From Prorocentrum cordatum (lineage: Eukaryota; Sar; Dinophyceae; Prorocentrales; Prorocentraceae), in contig CAUYUJ010018458.1 in the NCBI GenBank assembly GCA_963575745.1, positions 158,777 through 196,276 on the forward strand: a DNA stretch of 37,500 nt. Direction: 5' to 3'. Numbering within the stretch: the first letter of the stretch is position 1; every line of letters begins with the position of its first letter. The position numbers and the translations under genes were made by a program. The notes under the pieces are model-generated. The model made no database searches. It saw only the letters and a list, made by a program, of their open reading frames with translations, and was not told the origin of the DNA. This document shows positions 10,125 to 18,995 of this stretch, piece after piece.

Positions 10125-10247
10125 CTTCTCAGAAGACTCGGAAGCCCCCCAGCCTTCTGAGAAGTCTTCTAAGCCCTCCCCGAAGACAAGCAACAACTTC
10201 TCAGAAGGCGCGAGGGCTTCTGAGAAGTCCCGCCGCCTTCTGAGAAG
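10125..10247. repeat. Cluster of five CTTCTSAGAAG palindromes
   Basis: CTTCTCAGAAG occurs at 10125-10135 and 10197-10207, and CTTCTGAGAAG at 10154-10164, 10217-10227 and 10237-10247. Each is an 11-mer with 5-bp arms around one central base, and C and G centres are reverse complements of each other. The last three are spaced exactly 20 bp apart. Function unknown. Confidence 0.85.
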
Positions 10248-10881
10248 GCCTTCTCCTTCTCATTTCCCCCCCTCGCTCGCCGCCGAAAGGAGGAAGCGAC
10301 AACCAAAGGCGGGCAGAGCAGGATGGCCTTCCACGAGAGCCGCCAGCACTTTGCGCCTCGCGATCGACTCGGCAGAGCTGCACGCCAGACGGCGCGCCGA
10401 GCGATGGCGGGCAGTCGCTCCGTCCGTATAAGCGCACGGAGCGAGCACGGAGGCAGGGCGGATACGAATTGCATCATTGAACGAAGGCTTGGGATGCCTG
10501 CGAGAGCCGCAGTGGCCTTCGACGTAGTGGGGAGGTGTCGACGAGAATCTGTGAAGAACTATACAGTCAACCCGCATAGTAAGGATAAGCGATAAGGATG
10601 CAAGGGCCTTGGACGCCCATTTCGAAGCTTTTCCAGCGGGGCGCGGCCAACGAAAGTGGCGAAGGATGGACCGAGGAGGCAAGGTTGCAAGGGTACCCTT
10701 GGGAAGGTTGCCCATCCTTACTGTTCGGGTTGACTGTATGGGCAAGAACTGCCATCCCGCTTGCCCGGAAAATTATGTGCCCTACTCTGCAGCGGGGAGA
10801 GGGCTAGAGAGAAGGACGCAATCCAGGAGACGAGGCCGAGCCTGCTGGAGGAGGCCACTGCTGCAAATATCGTCCGTGCCC
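10248..10881. other. Downstream flank of the desaturase gene
   Basis: No gene recognised. The stretch lies 3' of the minus-strand gene and should contain its 3' untranslated region. Two copies of a string near ACTATACAGTCAACCCGCATAGTAAGG (10559-10585) and its inverted counterpart around 10710-10740 (GGTTGACTGTATGGG) suggest another diverged foldback. Confidence 0.35.
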
Positions 10882-12327
10882 TCACTCGTGCTTGTTGAAG
10901 TATTTCCCCTCAAGCTCCGCCGGGTCCTTGTAGGTGCCGAGAACCTTGTCCCAGTATGCGAAAGTGTGGCCGAAGTTGTACACGAACAGCTTATGGTGAA
11001 CATGGTGGTCGCCAGCCGTTCCGAATCCGATTCGCTTGAAGAGGCAGTCCCACGGGTGGTGGAACTCGGAGTGGATGAGAACAAGCCAATTCGCGTACAG
11101 CGAGCCGAAGGTCATGTATGACCAGACGTTTGCTGGCACAAGACGTGCTACTGCAACAAAGGGCACGATGATCATCAACAATGTGTCTGTCAGCGATCCG
11201 TTGAAGGCGTCAAACATTCGGGGGTTGACGAACCGGTGGTGTGGCTTGTGCGAGTTGCGGTACACCCAGCTCGACACCTTGTGCTCTCCCAGGTGCATGA
11301 TCGCCTGCAGGAAATCCTGCAGCAGCAACTGCGCGGCCACGTGCCACCAGCAGATGCCACCGGCGAAAGAATAGTACGACTGCGGCATCCACCCGAGCAT
11401 CCAGGAGCCCACCAAGTACCCGCCTATGAGCGCGAACCCCTCTGGCTGTGCAAAGTGCGTGACCATACCCTCGACGAAGCTGTACTCTCTCACCTCCTGC
11501 TGTATCCGTCGCTTCGCGCCGAGCAGCCCCGCGCACCGCAGGGCGTGGTAGGCCACCGTGAAGACCTGGCCCACGGCGACCGCCAGGATGCCGAGGGTGA
11601 GGCCCAACGGCTTGATGGAGCGCGGGTCCGCCACGCCGTAGCCCGTGAGCTCTGGCTTCACCGGCTCCTCGTCGTACCAGGCTCGCGGGAAGACGGCCCT
11701 GTAGCTGTCGTGCCCGGGGCCGAGCGTCAGCGCCAGCGGCACCGCGCAGACGATGGAGCACAAAGCACTGCACGAGCAGAAACTGTTAGAGGAAACAGAA
11801 TTATGCACATACACCGATTCTGGCCAGGCCCACCCTGAGCCCAGGCTCGGTGCGTACGCCCTCCTACCTTGGCTATGAAGGTATATGCACCGATCCTGGG
11901 TCAAGAATGGGCCTTGCCAGGATCGGTGCATGTGCATAGTTCCCTTCGCCCGAACTATCAGAGCTCCGTGCGGATTCCTCCGGCCGGCGCTGAGCCCCAC
12001 TCCATCACCTTCCCCTGGCGTGCGAGGCGCGCCACGGGGGGGGGCACGGGAGGGTCCGGGTGCCAAGAGGGGGGGGGAATCCGGCGCCGACCCGAGAGAT
12101 CCGCGCGACCTCCGAAGAAGTCTGTGCCCGCGCAGCTGCTCGGTCCTCCTGATGAGCGGCCAGACTAGGCACGACAGGAGTGCCGCCAGGAAGCTGCCCG
12201 CAGGCTTCGCCTCGGCCGGGGCCTCGCCCTGCTTTGCCGCCCCCGCGGGCGGTGTGGCAGCCCGGCCTGGTGCGACCTTCCTGTCGTGGCCGGCCTCGCC
12301 AGCGGAGGCCTCCGCCAGGATCGCCAT
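10882..12327 (-). CDS. Fatty acid hydroxylase / sterol desaturase family membrane enzyme, two exons
   Basis: A di-iron membrane oxygenase that by family hydroxylates or desaturates sterols or lipids at the ER. The substrate cannot be named from this sequence. Histidine boxes on the minus strand are HLGEH at 11281-11295, HKPHH at 11236-11250, HSEFHH at 11056-11073 and HHVHH at 10993-11007. The last is followed by the family ending NFGHTFAYWDKVLGTYKDP. Hydrophobic segments flank the boxes (for example LTLGILAVAVGQVFTVAYHA and LLMIIVPFVAVARLV). The stop is TGA at 10882-10884. Proposed model: exon 1 12327-12110, starting MAILAEASAG with a hydrophobic LAALLSCLVWPLI, donor GGAG|GTCGCG; exon 2 11782-10882 after CCTCTAACAG. 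Both junctions are phase 2, giving 372 residues. A second acceptor at 11768 gives 367. Exon 2 is secure; the start and exon 1 are inferred. Confidence 0.9.
   Translation of the reverse strand: MAILAEASAGEAGHDRKVAPGRAATPPAGAAKQGEAPAEAKPAGSFLAALLSCLVWPLIRRTEQLRGHRLLRRSRGSLGSAPDSPPLLAPGPSRAPPRGAPRTPGEGDGVGLSAGRRNPHGALIVRAKGTMHMHRSWQGPFLTQDRCIYLHSQGRRAYAPSLGSGWAWPESVYVHNSVSSNSFCSCSALCSIVCAVPLALTLGPGHDSYRAVFPRAWYDEEPVKPELTGYGVADPRSIKPLGLTLGILAVAVGQVFTVAYHALRCAGLLGAKRRIQQEVREYSFVEGMVTHFAQPEGFALIGGYLVGSWMLGWMPQSYYSFAGGICWWHVAAQLLLQDFLQAIMHLGEHKVSSWVYRNSHKPHHRFVNPRMFDAFNGSLTDTLLMIIVPFVAVARLVPANVWSYMTFGSLYANWLVLIHSEFHHPWDCLFKRIGFGTAGDHHVHHKLFVYNFGHTFAYWDKVLGTYKDPAELEGKYFNKHE
11783..12109 (-). other. 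Predicted intron of the desaturase-family gene
   Basis: Family similarity stops upstream of about 11,760. Reading minus, the exon is preceded by the pyrimidine-rich TTCTGTTTCCTCTAACAG. The GT donor at 12109-12108 is the first upstream one I found that keeps phase 2 and leaves a sensible N-terminus. The 327-nt intron is open in the exon-2 frame, which makes an apparent 504-residue protein that is probably wrong. It contains a foldback element close to its 3' end. Confidence 0.6.
11802..11938. mobile_element. 137-bp foldback (MITE-like) inside the intron
   Basis: The outer arms 11802-11832 and 11908-11938 are inverted repeats matching at 28 of 31 positions. Inside them the right half holds a perfect 15-bp hairpin (11885-11899 with 11917-11931, 17-bp loop), and the left half has a diverged version of it. 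The inner sequences also pair across the centre, so nearly the whole 137 bp is self-complementary. It starts 19 bp from the predicted acceptor. No clear target-site duplication was identified. Confidence 0.8.
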
Positions 12328-13600
12328 GGCACCCTGCCTCCCGCGCGGGTGCAGAGACCAGGCGCGCCGCGGGGCGGGCACAGTGCCTGGGCCCAAAAGA
12401 CTATCGACTTGGGCAATGATGATGCGTGGCCCTGCTCATCATGATGATCACGACGATGAAAGAACAATACTGATGAGCGTGCGATGCTGGTTATGGCAAA
12501 TATCCCTGGCCGTCGCCGTAACGATGAGAGCAACCACCATGCATCAACCCAATGCTCGATGTCTGAGGCTGAATACCACGGGCAATGGAAATAGCAAGTC
12601 CGAGAATCCAACGAGTGTGATTATGATGCGAGAAAGCCAAGCTGGTGAGAGCCTCACCCGCTGGTGTCATGCGACGGCTCCTGGCTCTGACCTTGGTCAT
12701 GTCGACGGTGGCGACGACGGCAACAATCGCATGCGATTGCCCTGAGGGGGTAACGTCGTAAACCAGCGTAGCCAGCTCAGGCCAAGGTCGCAAACGACTC
12801 GGACGATACCCTGCCAGAAAGACTTTGAATCGGAAGCTTGGGGTGGAGATCGAAATAAAGTGGAGAGCCCCCCACCGGGAAACCGTTTTCGGTTTCTGCT
12901 GAAGTTGCGCGTGCGTGCGAGGCAAAGCTGCGAGAGGGCCAGGTCCCGCACTAGTGGAAGACACACCAGGTCAGGTTGCTTTCCCCTGGCCCAGCGCGGG
13001 CGTGCTGGGGTTGTCACACGGTACTGTGGCTGTCCCGTGCGATTATCCCGCGGGGCGCGTGTCTCAGGGTTGCCCCGTGGTTGTCATGCAACGCGTGACT
13101 CCCAGGATTGTCCCGTGGTTGTCTGGGTAGGTAGCGAGATAGCGAGATAGTTCGAAGGGCGCGAAGAAGTAGAAGATGTTGGAGGGCCTGAGGGGCTAGA
13201 AGGAGTAGAAGAGTTAGGAAGGCGTACGAATAATCCGACAACGCCCCGAAGCGGTTCCCAGAACGCGTTACGATTACCTGTCACAGCCATCAATGAGCCT
13301 TGCCCCAAGACTCCCCCAGACATAGACGCGGAGACCGCCTACCCACATTTGCAAGGGTCAGACCGCGCGCGACATGATCGGCCCTAGCCATGCCCATTGA
13401 TCTCTATTTTCCCAGAGCCCCGGATCCTGCTCCAGAAACGGGCGACGAACTTGCCATCGCGTCTTCAAGATAACAAAACCTGCCGACATAGACCGCCAGG
13501 CTCCGAAGGCCCCAAAAGAGCTGGGCAAGGTCCCAAGAGAATCGAGATACGACACAAAGTATTCAGGCCCCAATGCTCCGAATGACTTCCGCGATCGTGC
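12328..13600. other. Upstream flank of the desaturase gene; no gene recognised
   Basis: Promoter and 5' untranslated region of the minus-strand gene should lie in the first part, but no recognised promoter element is visible. Around 13,000-13,125 a short TTGTCCCGTGGTTGTC-like string recurs imperfectly. 13,140-13,230 is purine-rich (GAAGAAGTAGAAG). Confidence 0.4.
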
Positions 13601-14360
13601 ATTGCTCTTTCTTTTTGGGGGTGGGCGGAGTGGCGAAAATTATGGGGGCAGTGAAGTTACAAGCCAAAACAACTTAAACGTTGGGAGAGCGCGAACAACT
13701 TAAAAGACCAAATACTGTAGGACTTGTACGGGTTAGACATAGCGTTTAGTACAGTCAAAAGAGGTAGACGACAAAGAAGAGCCCGCATGGTTGTTGGCGA
13801 GAGAGAAGAGCATAACACGTCAAACAGATAGACTAGTTTGAAGGGCTGCGAGATCTACAAGCGCTACAAGCACCTAGTGTAATCATAAAAGTTGCACGGG
13901 TTCAGAAAACTGGGCGGCATGGGTGTAGCACTATTAGATACAGCAGAGGCACAGCAGCTCTTTGAGCTAGAACAGATAAACCAGATTGATAAATTGGAAG
14001 ACGGGTTTGGAACAGCTCCGCCGCCGGGCCGCCGTCATGTGGGCCCTGAGCCGACTGTCTTTAGGTTCCTTCGAGCCACAATATCTGGTCACTTCGACAA
14101 CTCACCAACGGCCCCAGAGCCCAGATTCTGGCGTTCCCGGGCACTCCCGGGCCCGCTCCCGCGACGTGCCCCGCGACCCGCTCCGCGACCACGACCCGTC
14201 GAGACAGACGCCTAGACCTTCCCCTGCCGCTGCGGGGCCCACGGCACCCGAAAGCTGGGGGAGCCGAGCCGCCCCCTGGGCCGATGCCAGGGAGCCACCG
14301 CTGCCCCAGCCCAGGGCGGGAGAGGAGCACAGAGGCCTCTCAAGTGGGGCCAGAACTGAC
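13601..14360. other. Less GC-rich stretch then GC-rich stretch, no gene recognised
   Basis: 13.6-14.0 kb is visibly less GC-rich than its surroundings. A plus-strand frame there reads AEAQQLFELEQINQIDKLED, which looks helical, but it has no supporting neighbours. 14.1-14.36 kb is GC-rich without motifs. Confidence 0.35.
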
Positions 14361-14384
14361 GGGGCCAGAAGGTCGAACCGCACC

Positions 14385-14411
14385 GCCGATGCATCGGCGA
14401 TGCATCGGCGT
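14385..14411. repeat. 16-bp perfect palindrome plus adjacent copy
   Basis: CGCCGATGCATCGGCG at 14385-14400 is its own reverse complement and is followed directly by ATGCATCGGCG. Diverged copies (CGCCGAAGCATCGGCGA) occur near 14,450. Function unknown. Confidence 0.85.
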
Positions 14412-14754
14412 CTGGATGGAGAAGACCGGGCCCCCAATCGCGCCGCATCGCCGAAGCATCGGCGAGACAGCGAAGATCCTCCGACCCCATCTCACTGCAC
14501 CGACCTTGCAAACGTGCTGCAGCGGAGTTTTGCGCGGATCTCTGTCAATGCAAGACCCCGAAACGGCGAGCGGAAAAAAAGTGAATTGCACGTGGATGTT
14601 TCAATCATTCTTGACCAAAATGAAAGTCGCACGAAATTAACTTCGAAATGCGTAACGAAATTATCCAGGACACTCTGGGCCCATCTTATTGTTCCCCACA
14701 TCATAAGTGGGGTCATTGTTTTCTCTGGGCACCCCCGCGAAGGAACAGGAACAT

Positions 14755-15088
14755 CCCACATCATCATCGCCACCATCATCACCATCACCATCATCGCCCT
14801 CATCATACACATATCATCATCAGCATCGCGGTCATCATCGTCAACATTCAACATCATCGTCATATTCGTCCCCATCACTCGCCATCACCGTCATCAGTCC
14901 GCCATCACTCACCAGCACTTACCGTCATCACCATCACCATCATCATCATCACACAATCATCACAAACACACACACACACAAAAGCACACATTCATCATCA
15001 ACATCATCCGTATTACCACCATCATCACCATCATCCTAATCACCACCATCGTCATCACCCACCACACCCGAACATCATCACGAATATT
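14755..15088 (+). repeat. (CAT/CAC)n microsatellite
   Basis: Interrupted CATCAT/CACCAT triplets with an embedded CACACACAC run near 14,968-14,980. Histidine-, isoleucine- and serine-rich frames are artefacts. Confidence 0.92.
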
Positions 15089-15119
15089 TAGGGAGTCTCA
15101 AATGGGAGACCCGTCTGCG

Positions 15120-16290
15120 ATTAGGCTGTGAGGAAATCTCAGGCGGGAACTACCTCCCTATGGGGTTCGCATCACATGTTGGAAATCCGAACGGGCCATC
15201 CAAACCCTGTAACTATCGTCACTTTGGGGCCCCTGGGGCTCGAAAGTGGAGGAAGTTTCAAGCGGGAGCCTCGTCTGTGGGTGACTTGCGAAGAAGTCTC
15301 AGGCGGGAACCGTTCTCTACGGGGCCCGCACCTCACGTTCGAATCCGAACGGGTCATCCAAACCCTGTAACTGTCGTCACGATGGGGCCCCTGAAGCTTG
15401 AATATGATAGCATGGAAGTCTGAAGCTAAAGCCTTGTCTGTGAAGAAATTGCCAAGAAGTCTCAGGCGGGAGCCCCGCCTCTATGCGGCCCGCACCTCAT
15501 GTTCGAATCCGAGCGGGTCATCCAAACCCTGTAGCTGTCATCACGGTTGCGCCCCTGCTGCTTGAATATGTAGGAAATTTCAACCGGGAGTCTCGTCTGT
15601 GACTGATTTGTGAGGAAGTCTCAGGCGGGAGCCCCGTCTCTGCGGGGCCCGCACCTCATGTTCGAATCCGAGCGAATCATCCAAACCCTCTAATTTATCG
15701 TCATTGTCGGGCCCTTGAGGCTTATCGAAGTCTCAAGCAAAAGCCTTGTCTGTGAGGGAATTGTGAGAAACTCTCAAGCGGGAGCCCCGTCTCTATGGGC
15801 CCGCACCTCATGTTCGGATCCGAGCAGGCCATCCAAACCCTGTAGCTGTCGTCACGTTTGCGCCCCTGCGGGCTGAATATGGAAGAAGTTTCAACCGGGA
15901 GCCTCGTCTGTGAGCGACTAGGGCCCGCACCTCACGTTCGAATCCGAGCGGGTCATCCAAACCTTGTAACTGTCAGCACTATTGGGCCATTGAGGTTTCA
16001 ATCTTGAGGAAGTCTCAAGCGGGAGCCTCGTCGATGAGCAAAGTGTCTGGAAATCTCAAGCGGGAGCCCCTTCCTGCCCGCACTTCATGTTCGAATCCGA
16101 GGCAGATCAACCGAAACTCGTAACTGTCGTTACTTTTGGGCCCCTCAGGCCCAAACCTTAAAGTGGCAGTCTCGTCGTGGCGGGAGCCTCGTCGTGAGTG
16201 AGGCGGGAGCCGCGTCTGTGGGGCCCGCAGTTCCATGTTCGAATCCGAGCGCGTCTCCGGGTTCTCGTAGCTGTCGTCACTGTCGGGCTC
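15120..16290 (+). repeat. Tandem array of a ~155-bp repeat, eight copies
   Basis: The core GTTCGAATCCGAGCGGGTCA or a variant begins at 15178, 15337, 15501, 15660, 15812, 15936, 16089 and 16237 (spacings 159, 164, 159, 152, 124, 153, 148). Each core is followed by CCAAACCCTGTAACTGTCGTCAC, then GGGCCCCTGAGG. Upstream of each is a TCTCAGGCGGGAGCCCCGTC block that occurs twice per unit. The core contains GTTCGAATCC, the tRNA B-box consensus, but the flanks cannot form a T-arm stem and no A-box or tRNA fold is present. A tRNA-related SINE amplified in tandem is one possibility. Confidence 0.88.
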
Positions 16291-16310
16291 CTCAAGAAGG
16301 GGGAGAAATA

Positions 16311-16400
16311 TGAAGAGGGGAGGAAGGAGGAGGAGGAGGAGGAGGAGGAGGAGAAGGAGGAGGAGAAGGAGGAGGAGGAGGAGGAGGGGGAAGAGGAGGC
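16311..16400 (+). repeat. (GGA)n purine tract
   Basis: About 80 bp of GGA/GAA triplets; polyglutamate on plus, polyserine on minus. Confidence 0.92.
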
Positions 16401-17030
16401 TAAAAACTGAAAGGGTCTAGGACGAAAAGGGGGCGATGACGATGATGATGGGGAGGAGAGGAGGAGGACGCAGAAGCGGAAGGAGGGCCTCCGCCAGTCG
16501 AAAAGGAAAAAAGCGAGGGGCAATCTAAACAGATTATCATGCGGGGTCCCTCCGTCGGAATAATTTTCCGCGCCAAATCCGTTCTGCGATGTTGGTGCCA
16601 TGACCCATCTGCTCCGGCCCAATCTAAGAAGCCTGCAAGAGGAGCAGGCAAGATCAAGCACCGAATGAGGAAATCCGATCGACTTGGAATGTGCGGCGCA
16701 CCGGGTTGCATCGGCACGGGCTCGAAATCGAACAGTATCGGCCACACCAGGATGCCCAATAGCGCCATACAAGCATCGGGCTGCATCCGATCGTCGGGAC
16801 ATCGGAATTGAATCGGATGAGGCCAGCCGGAATCGATGTCGAATCCAATCGACATGAAACCCAACTGGAGCGGGCGAAGGGAATCGGAGTTCAGAGATCA
16901 TGCTTGTTTTACGTGTTTAGGCATTTGGGGGATCTACGAAAAGGCCCCTGGGGACCTATGGAAGTATCTGGGAACCTCCTGAGATTTCTAGAGGCCGCCC
17001 CCAAAAAAACACCCAGAACATCCAGAGGAG
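16401..17030. other. No gene recognised; GAATCGGA-type short repeats
   Basis: Between 16,670 and 16,890 variants of AATCGGA / ATCCGATCG recur many times on both strands, suggesting a decayed short-period repeat. Long open frames on the minus strand carry no recognised domain. Confidence 0.4.
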
Positions 17031-17274
17031 GATGAGGAGGGGGAGGAGGAAGAGGTAGGAGGGAGGAGAGGGGAGTGAGAGAGAAGGATGGAGGGGGGAG
17101 GGGGGCGGAGGAAGGGAGGGAGGGAGGGAGGGAGGGAGGGAGGAGAAGCAGGAGGAGGGGAGAGAAGGAGGAGGAGAGAGGAGGAGGAAGAAAGAGGGCA
17201 GGAGGGGAGGACAGGAGGATAGGAGGAGAGGAAGAGGACGAGGAGGAGGAGGAGGAGGAGGAGGAGGAGGAGGA
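17031..17274 (+). repeat. Purine-rich GGA/GGGA tract
   Basis: About 240 bp almost purely A and G, including six consecutive GGGA units near 17,114-17,140 and a (GGA)n run to 17,274. It faces an opposite pyrimidine tract at 17,431-17,524. Confidence 0.93.
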
Positions 17275-17430
17275 GCGAACGTCGCCGCGAGGGGACGTCC
17301 AGCCAAACTAGGCAGCGCGTGGCCCAGCACCGCCCGAGAGGTCTGGCGCTCGCAGCACGGCGTGCCGAGCGGCGGCGGTGCCGTCGCAGCTCTGCGCGCA
17401 GGTCACCAGGTTCCCCCCTACATCCTTCGG

Positions 17431-17524
17431 CACCTCCTCCTCCCTCTCCTCCTCCTCCTCCTCCTCCTCCTCCTCCTCCTCCTCCTCCTCCTCCTTCTCC
17501 TCCTCCTCCTCCTCCTCCTCCTCC
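17431..17524 (+). repeat. (TCC)n pyrimidine tract
   Basis: Near-pure TCC triplets. With the GGA tract about 160 bp upstream it forms an inverted pair that could fold into a hairpin. Confidence 0.94.
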
Positions 17525-17539
17525 ATATGTGGGAGGTGG

Positions 17540-18025
17540 ACCCTGTGCTCTCGGATCGATGGCCTACGGTCACGGTCTTTCTCTTCAGGTGTGCGGCGTC
17601 CTTCGCCACGTGGTGCAATCGGCACTCCAAGGCCATGCGCGCCACCGAATTCTCTATGCCGTTTTCGCCCCTTGTGCGCCCGCTCGTCGCCGAAGCCCGT
17701 GCGCGTGAGCAGTGACGGGTCCAGGCGCCCGCGTGAAGGGCAACGAACTGCAACATCGTCGGCCAGATCAGGTAGTGCTGGATGCAGTCGGGCACGTCGC
17801 ATCCGAAGTGGAACCTGCGCTGCACCGCCAGCACGGGCATGCGGTGGGACGTGGTCCACCCGCCGACGAAGGTCTTCAGCGAGACCCAGAGGCTCGCAAG
17901 AGGGAGCGTCGCCGGGTGGGCGCGCAAACGCGACCACTCCAGGTCGTCGGGAACGGCGACTGCGCTCGGCAGATCCACGGGCTCCGAATCCATGTCACCG
18001 TCGGGCCCTCGGGCTCCTTCGGGCT
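17540..18025 (-). pseudogene. Retroelement-like C-terminal fragment with degenerate Cys/His motif
   Basis: The minus frame reads SEPVDLPSAVAVPDDLEW, then FVGGWTTSHRM and RRFHFGCDVPDCIQHYLIWP (17,755-17,820). GGW-TS-RM, then x-GC-x3-D-x3-HY-x2-C-P, is a signature I associate with dinoflagellate retroelement proteins. Here the expected leading Cys is His (FHFGC) and the trailing Cys is Trp (IWP), so the zinc-type site is damaged. The upstream reading frame (18,000 and above) differs by one, with a shift near 18,000-18,025. The frame runs 3' into the TCC tract. An expressed domesticated copy is not excluded. Confidence 0.5.
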
Positions 18026-18602
18026 GTCGGGCAGGAGCGCCTGGTGGCTCTCGACCCAGTAACGCCTGGCGCAATGTTCCGCAGCGCACTCGGCACGAAG
18101 GGCAGCCTGCTTGCGAGCGCCGCCGGCGTCCGAGCCCCTGCTGCCCAGCAGCCGCAGCCACAGCAGGCACCGACCGAACGAGCCGTCCTGCCAGGCCTGG
18201 CGGCACATGTCGCGCGCGATGCGGCGCCGCTGCACGTCGGAGCTGTACAGCGCCTGGAGGTCGTCGCGCAGCAGCACCCCGTACAGGTACTCGACGCACC
18301 AGTCCATACAGTCCTGTTCGTTTTTGGTGCCGCGGGCCTTCAGCAGCACGTTTGGGATCCACCTAGCAGCCAATGCACCAGCGCGGCGTTGGAGGCAATA
18401 TTTTACTTCGTCTGCCAGGTCTCGCGCAGGGTCGTGAGGTCGTCGAGTGAACTGTCCGCCAAGCTGAAGGTACCACGCCAGGAGGCGACGACGGATGGTC
18501 TGCGCCATAGTGTCGGTGTAGAGGCGCTCCTGGAGTTTGAGCAGGTGGGCCTTCTCGGTGTGCGGAGCGACTTGTAATGCCCAGTGTTGCTGCTGAGACG
18601 GG
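18000..18602 (-). CDS. Candidate exon of an unknown helical protein upstream of the Cys/His fragment
   Basis: The minus frame reads QQHWALQVAPHTEKAHLLKL, then RLYTDTMAQTIRRRLLAWYL, and later DCMDWCVEYLYGVLLRDDLQ before reaching LLPDSPKEPEG. It looks like real protein, with mixed charged and hydrophobic residues and few low-complexity runs. A CTCAG acceptor near 18,603 gives phase 0, matching a GAAGAG|GTCGGA donor near 18,738. I do not recognise the family. It may be the middle of the same retroelement-derived protein as the fragment 3' of it. Confidence 0.35.
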
Positions 18603-18737
18603 CGCGCAAATCTGCACGCAGAACGTTCCGGGAAGTGGCCAATGACCAACTTCGAGCATGTGATGCAAGTGTTTCAATTGGCACAACTTTCACAATGCAA
18701 AACCAAATCCAAGCAAAATTCTGTCCGACCTCTTCCT

Positions 18738-18995
18738 CTTGGCAGTTCAGGATGGCCATGTTGCCCTTGCGGGAAGCATACCTGTGAGCGGTTTGAAGTA
18801 GACCTCGGGCTCGCGGTAGGGACTTGACGGAACGGACGAAACGTTTGAGATGAGAGCCCTTGCCTTCCATGAAGCAGGGCGAGCCGAGGGCGCCCGTGGG
18901 CCGCTGCACGATGGCGGTGGGGTCGCGCCAGCAGCTGGCGCACCATCGCCCAGCGCCGGCGATGCAGACGTTCAGCTCGCGGTACAGTCGGGGCC
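18738..18995 (-). CDS. Candidate exon of the same unknown minus-strand protein
   Basis: After the acceptor TTCCTTCTTCAG at 18,996 the frame reads PRLYRELNVCIAGAGRWCAS, then SPCFMEGKG and on to RYASRKGNMAILNCQEEE. The end is either GAAGAG|GTCGGA (boundary about 18,739/18,738) or an earlier GC donor AAG|GCAAGG near 18,868. Residue composition looks coding; no family recognised. Confidence 0.35.

Noticed and set aside
15120-16290. tRNA genes suggested by repeated GTTCGAATCC
   Set aside because: The flanks of the B-box-like core do not pair into a T-arm and no acceptor, D-arm or anticodon arm could be drawn.
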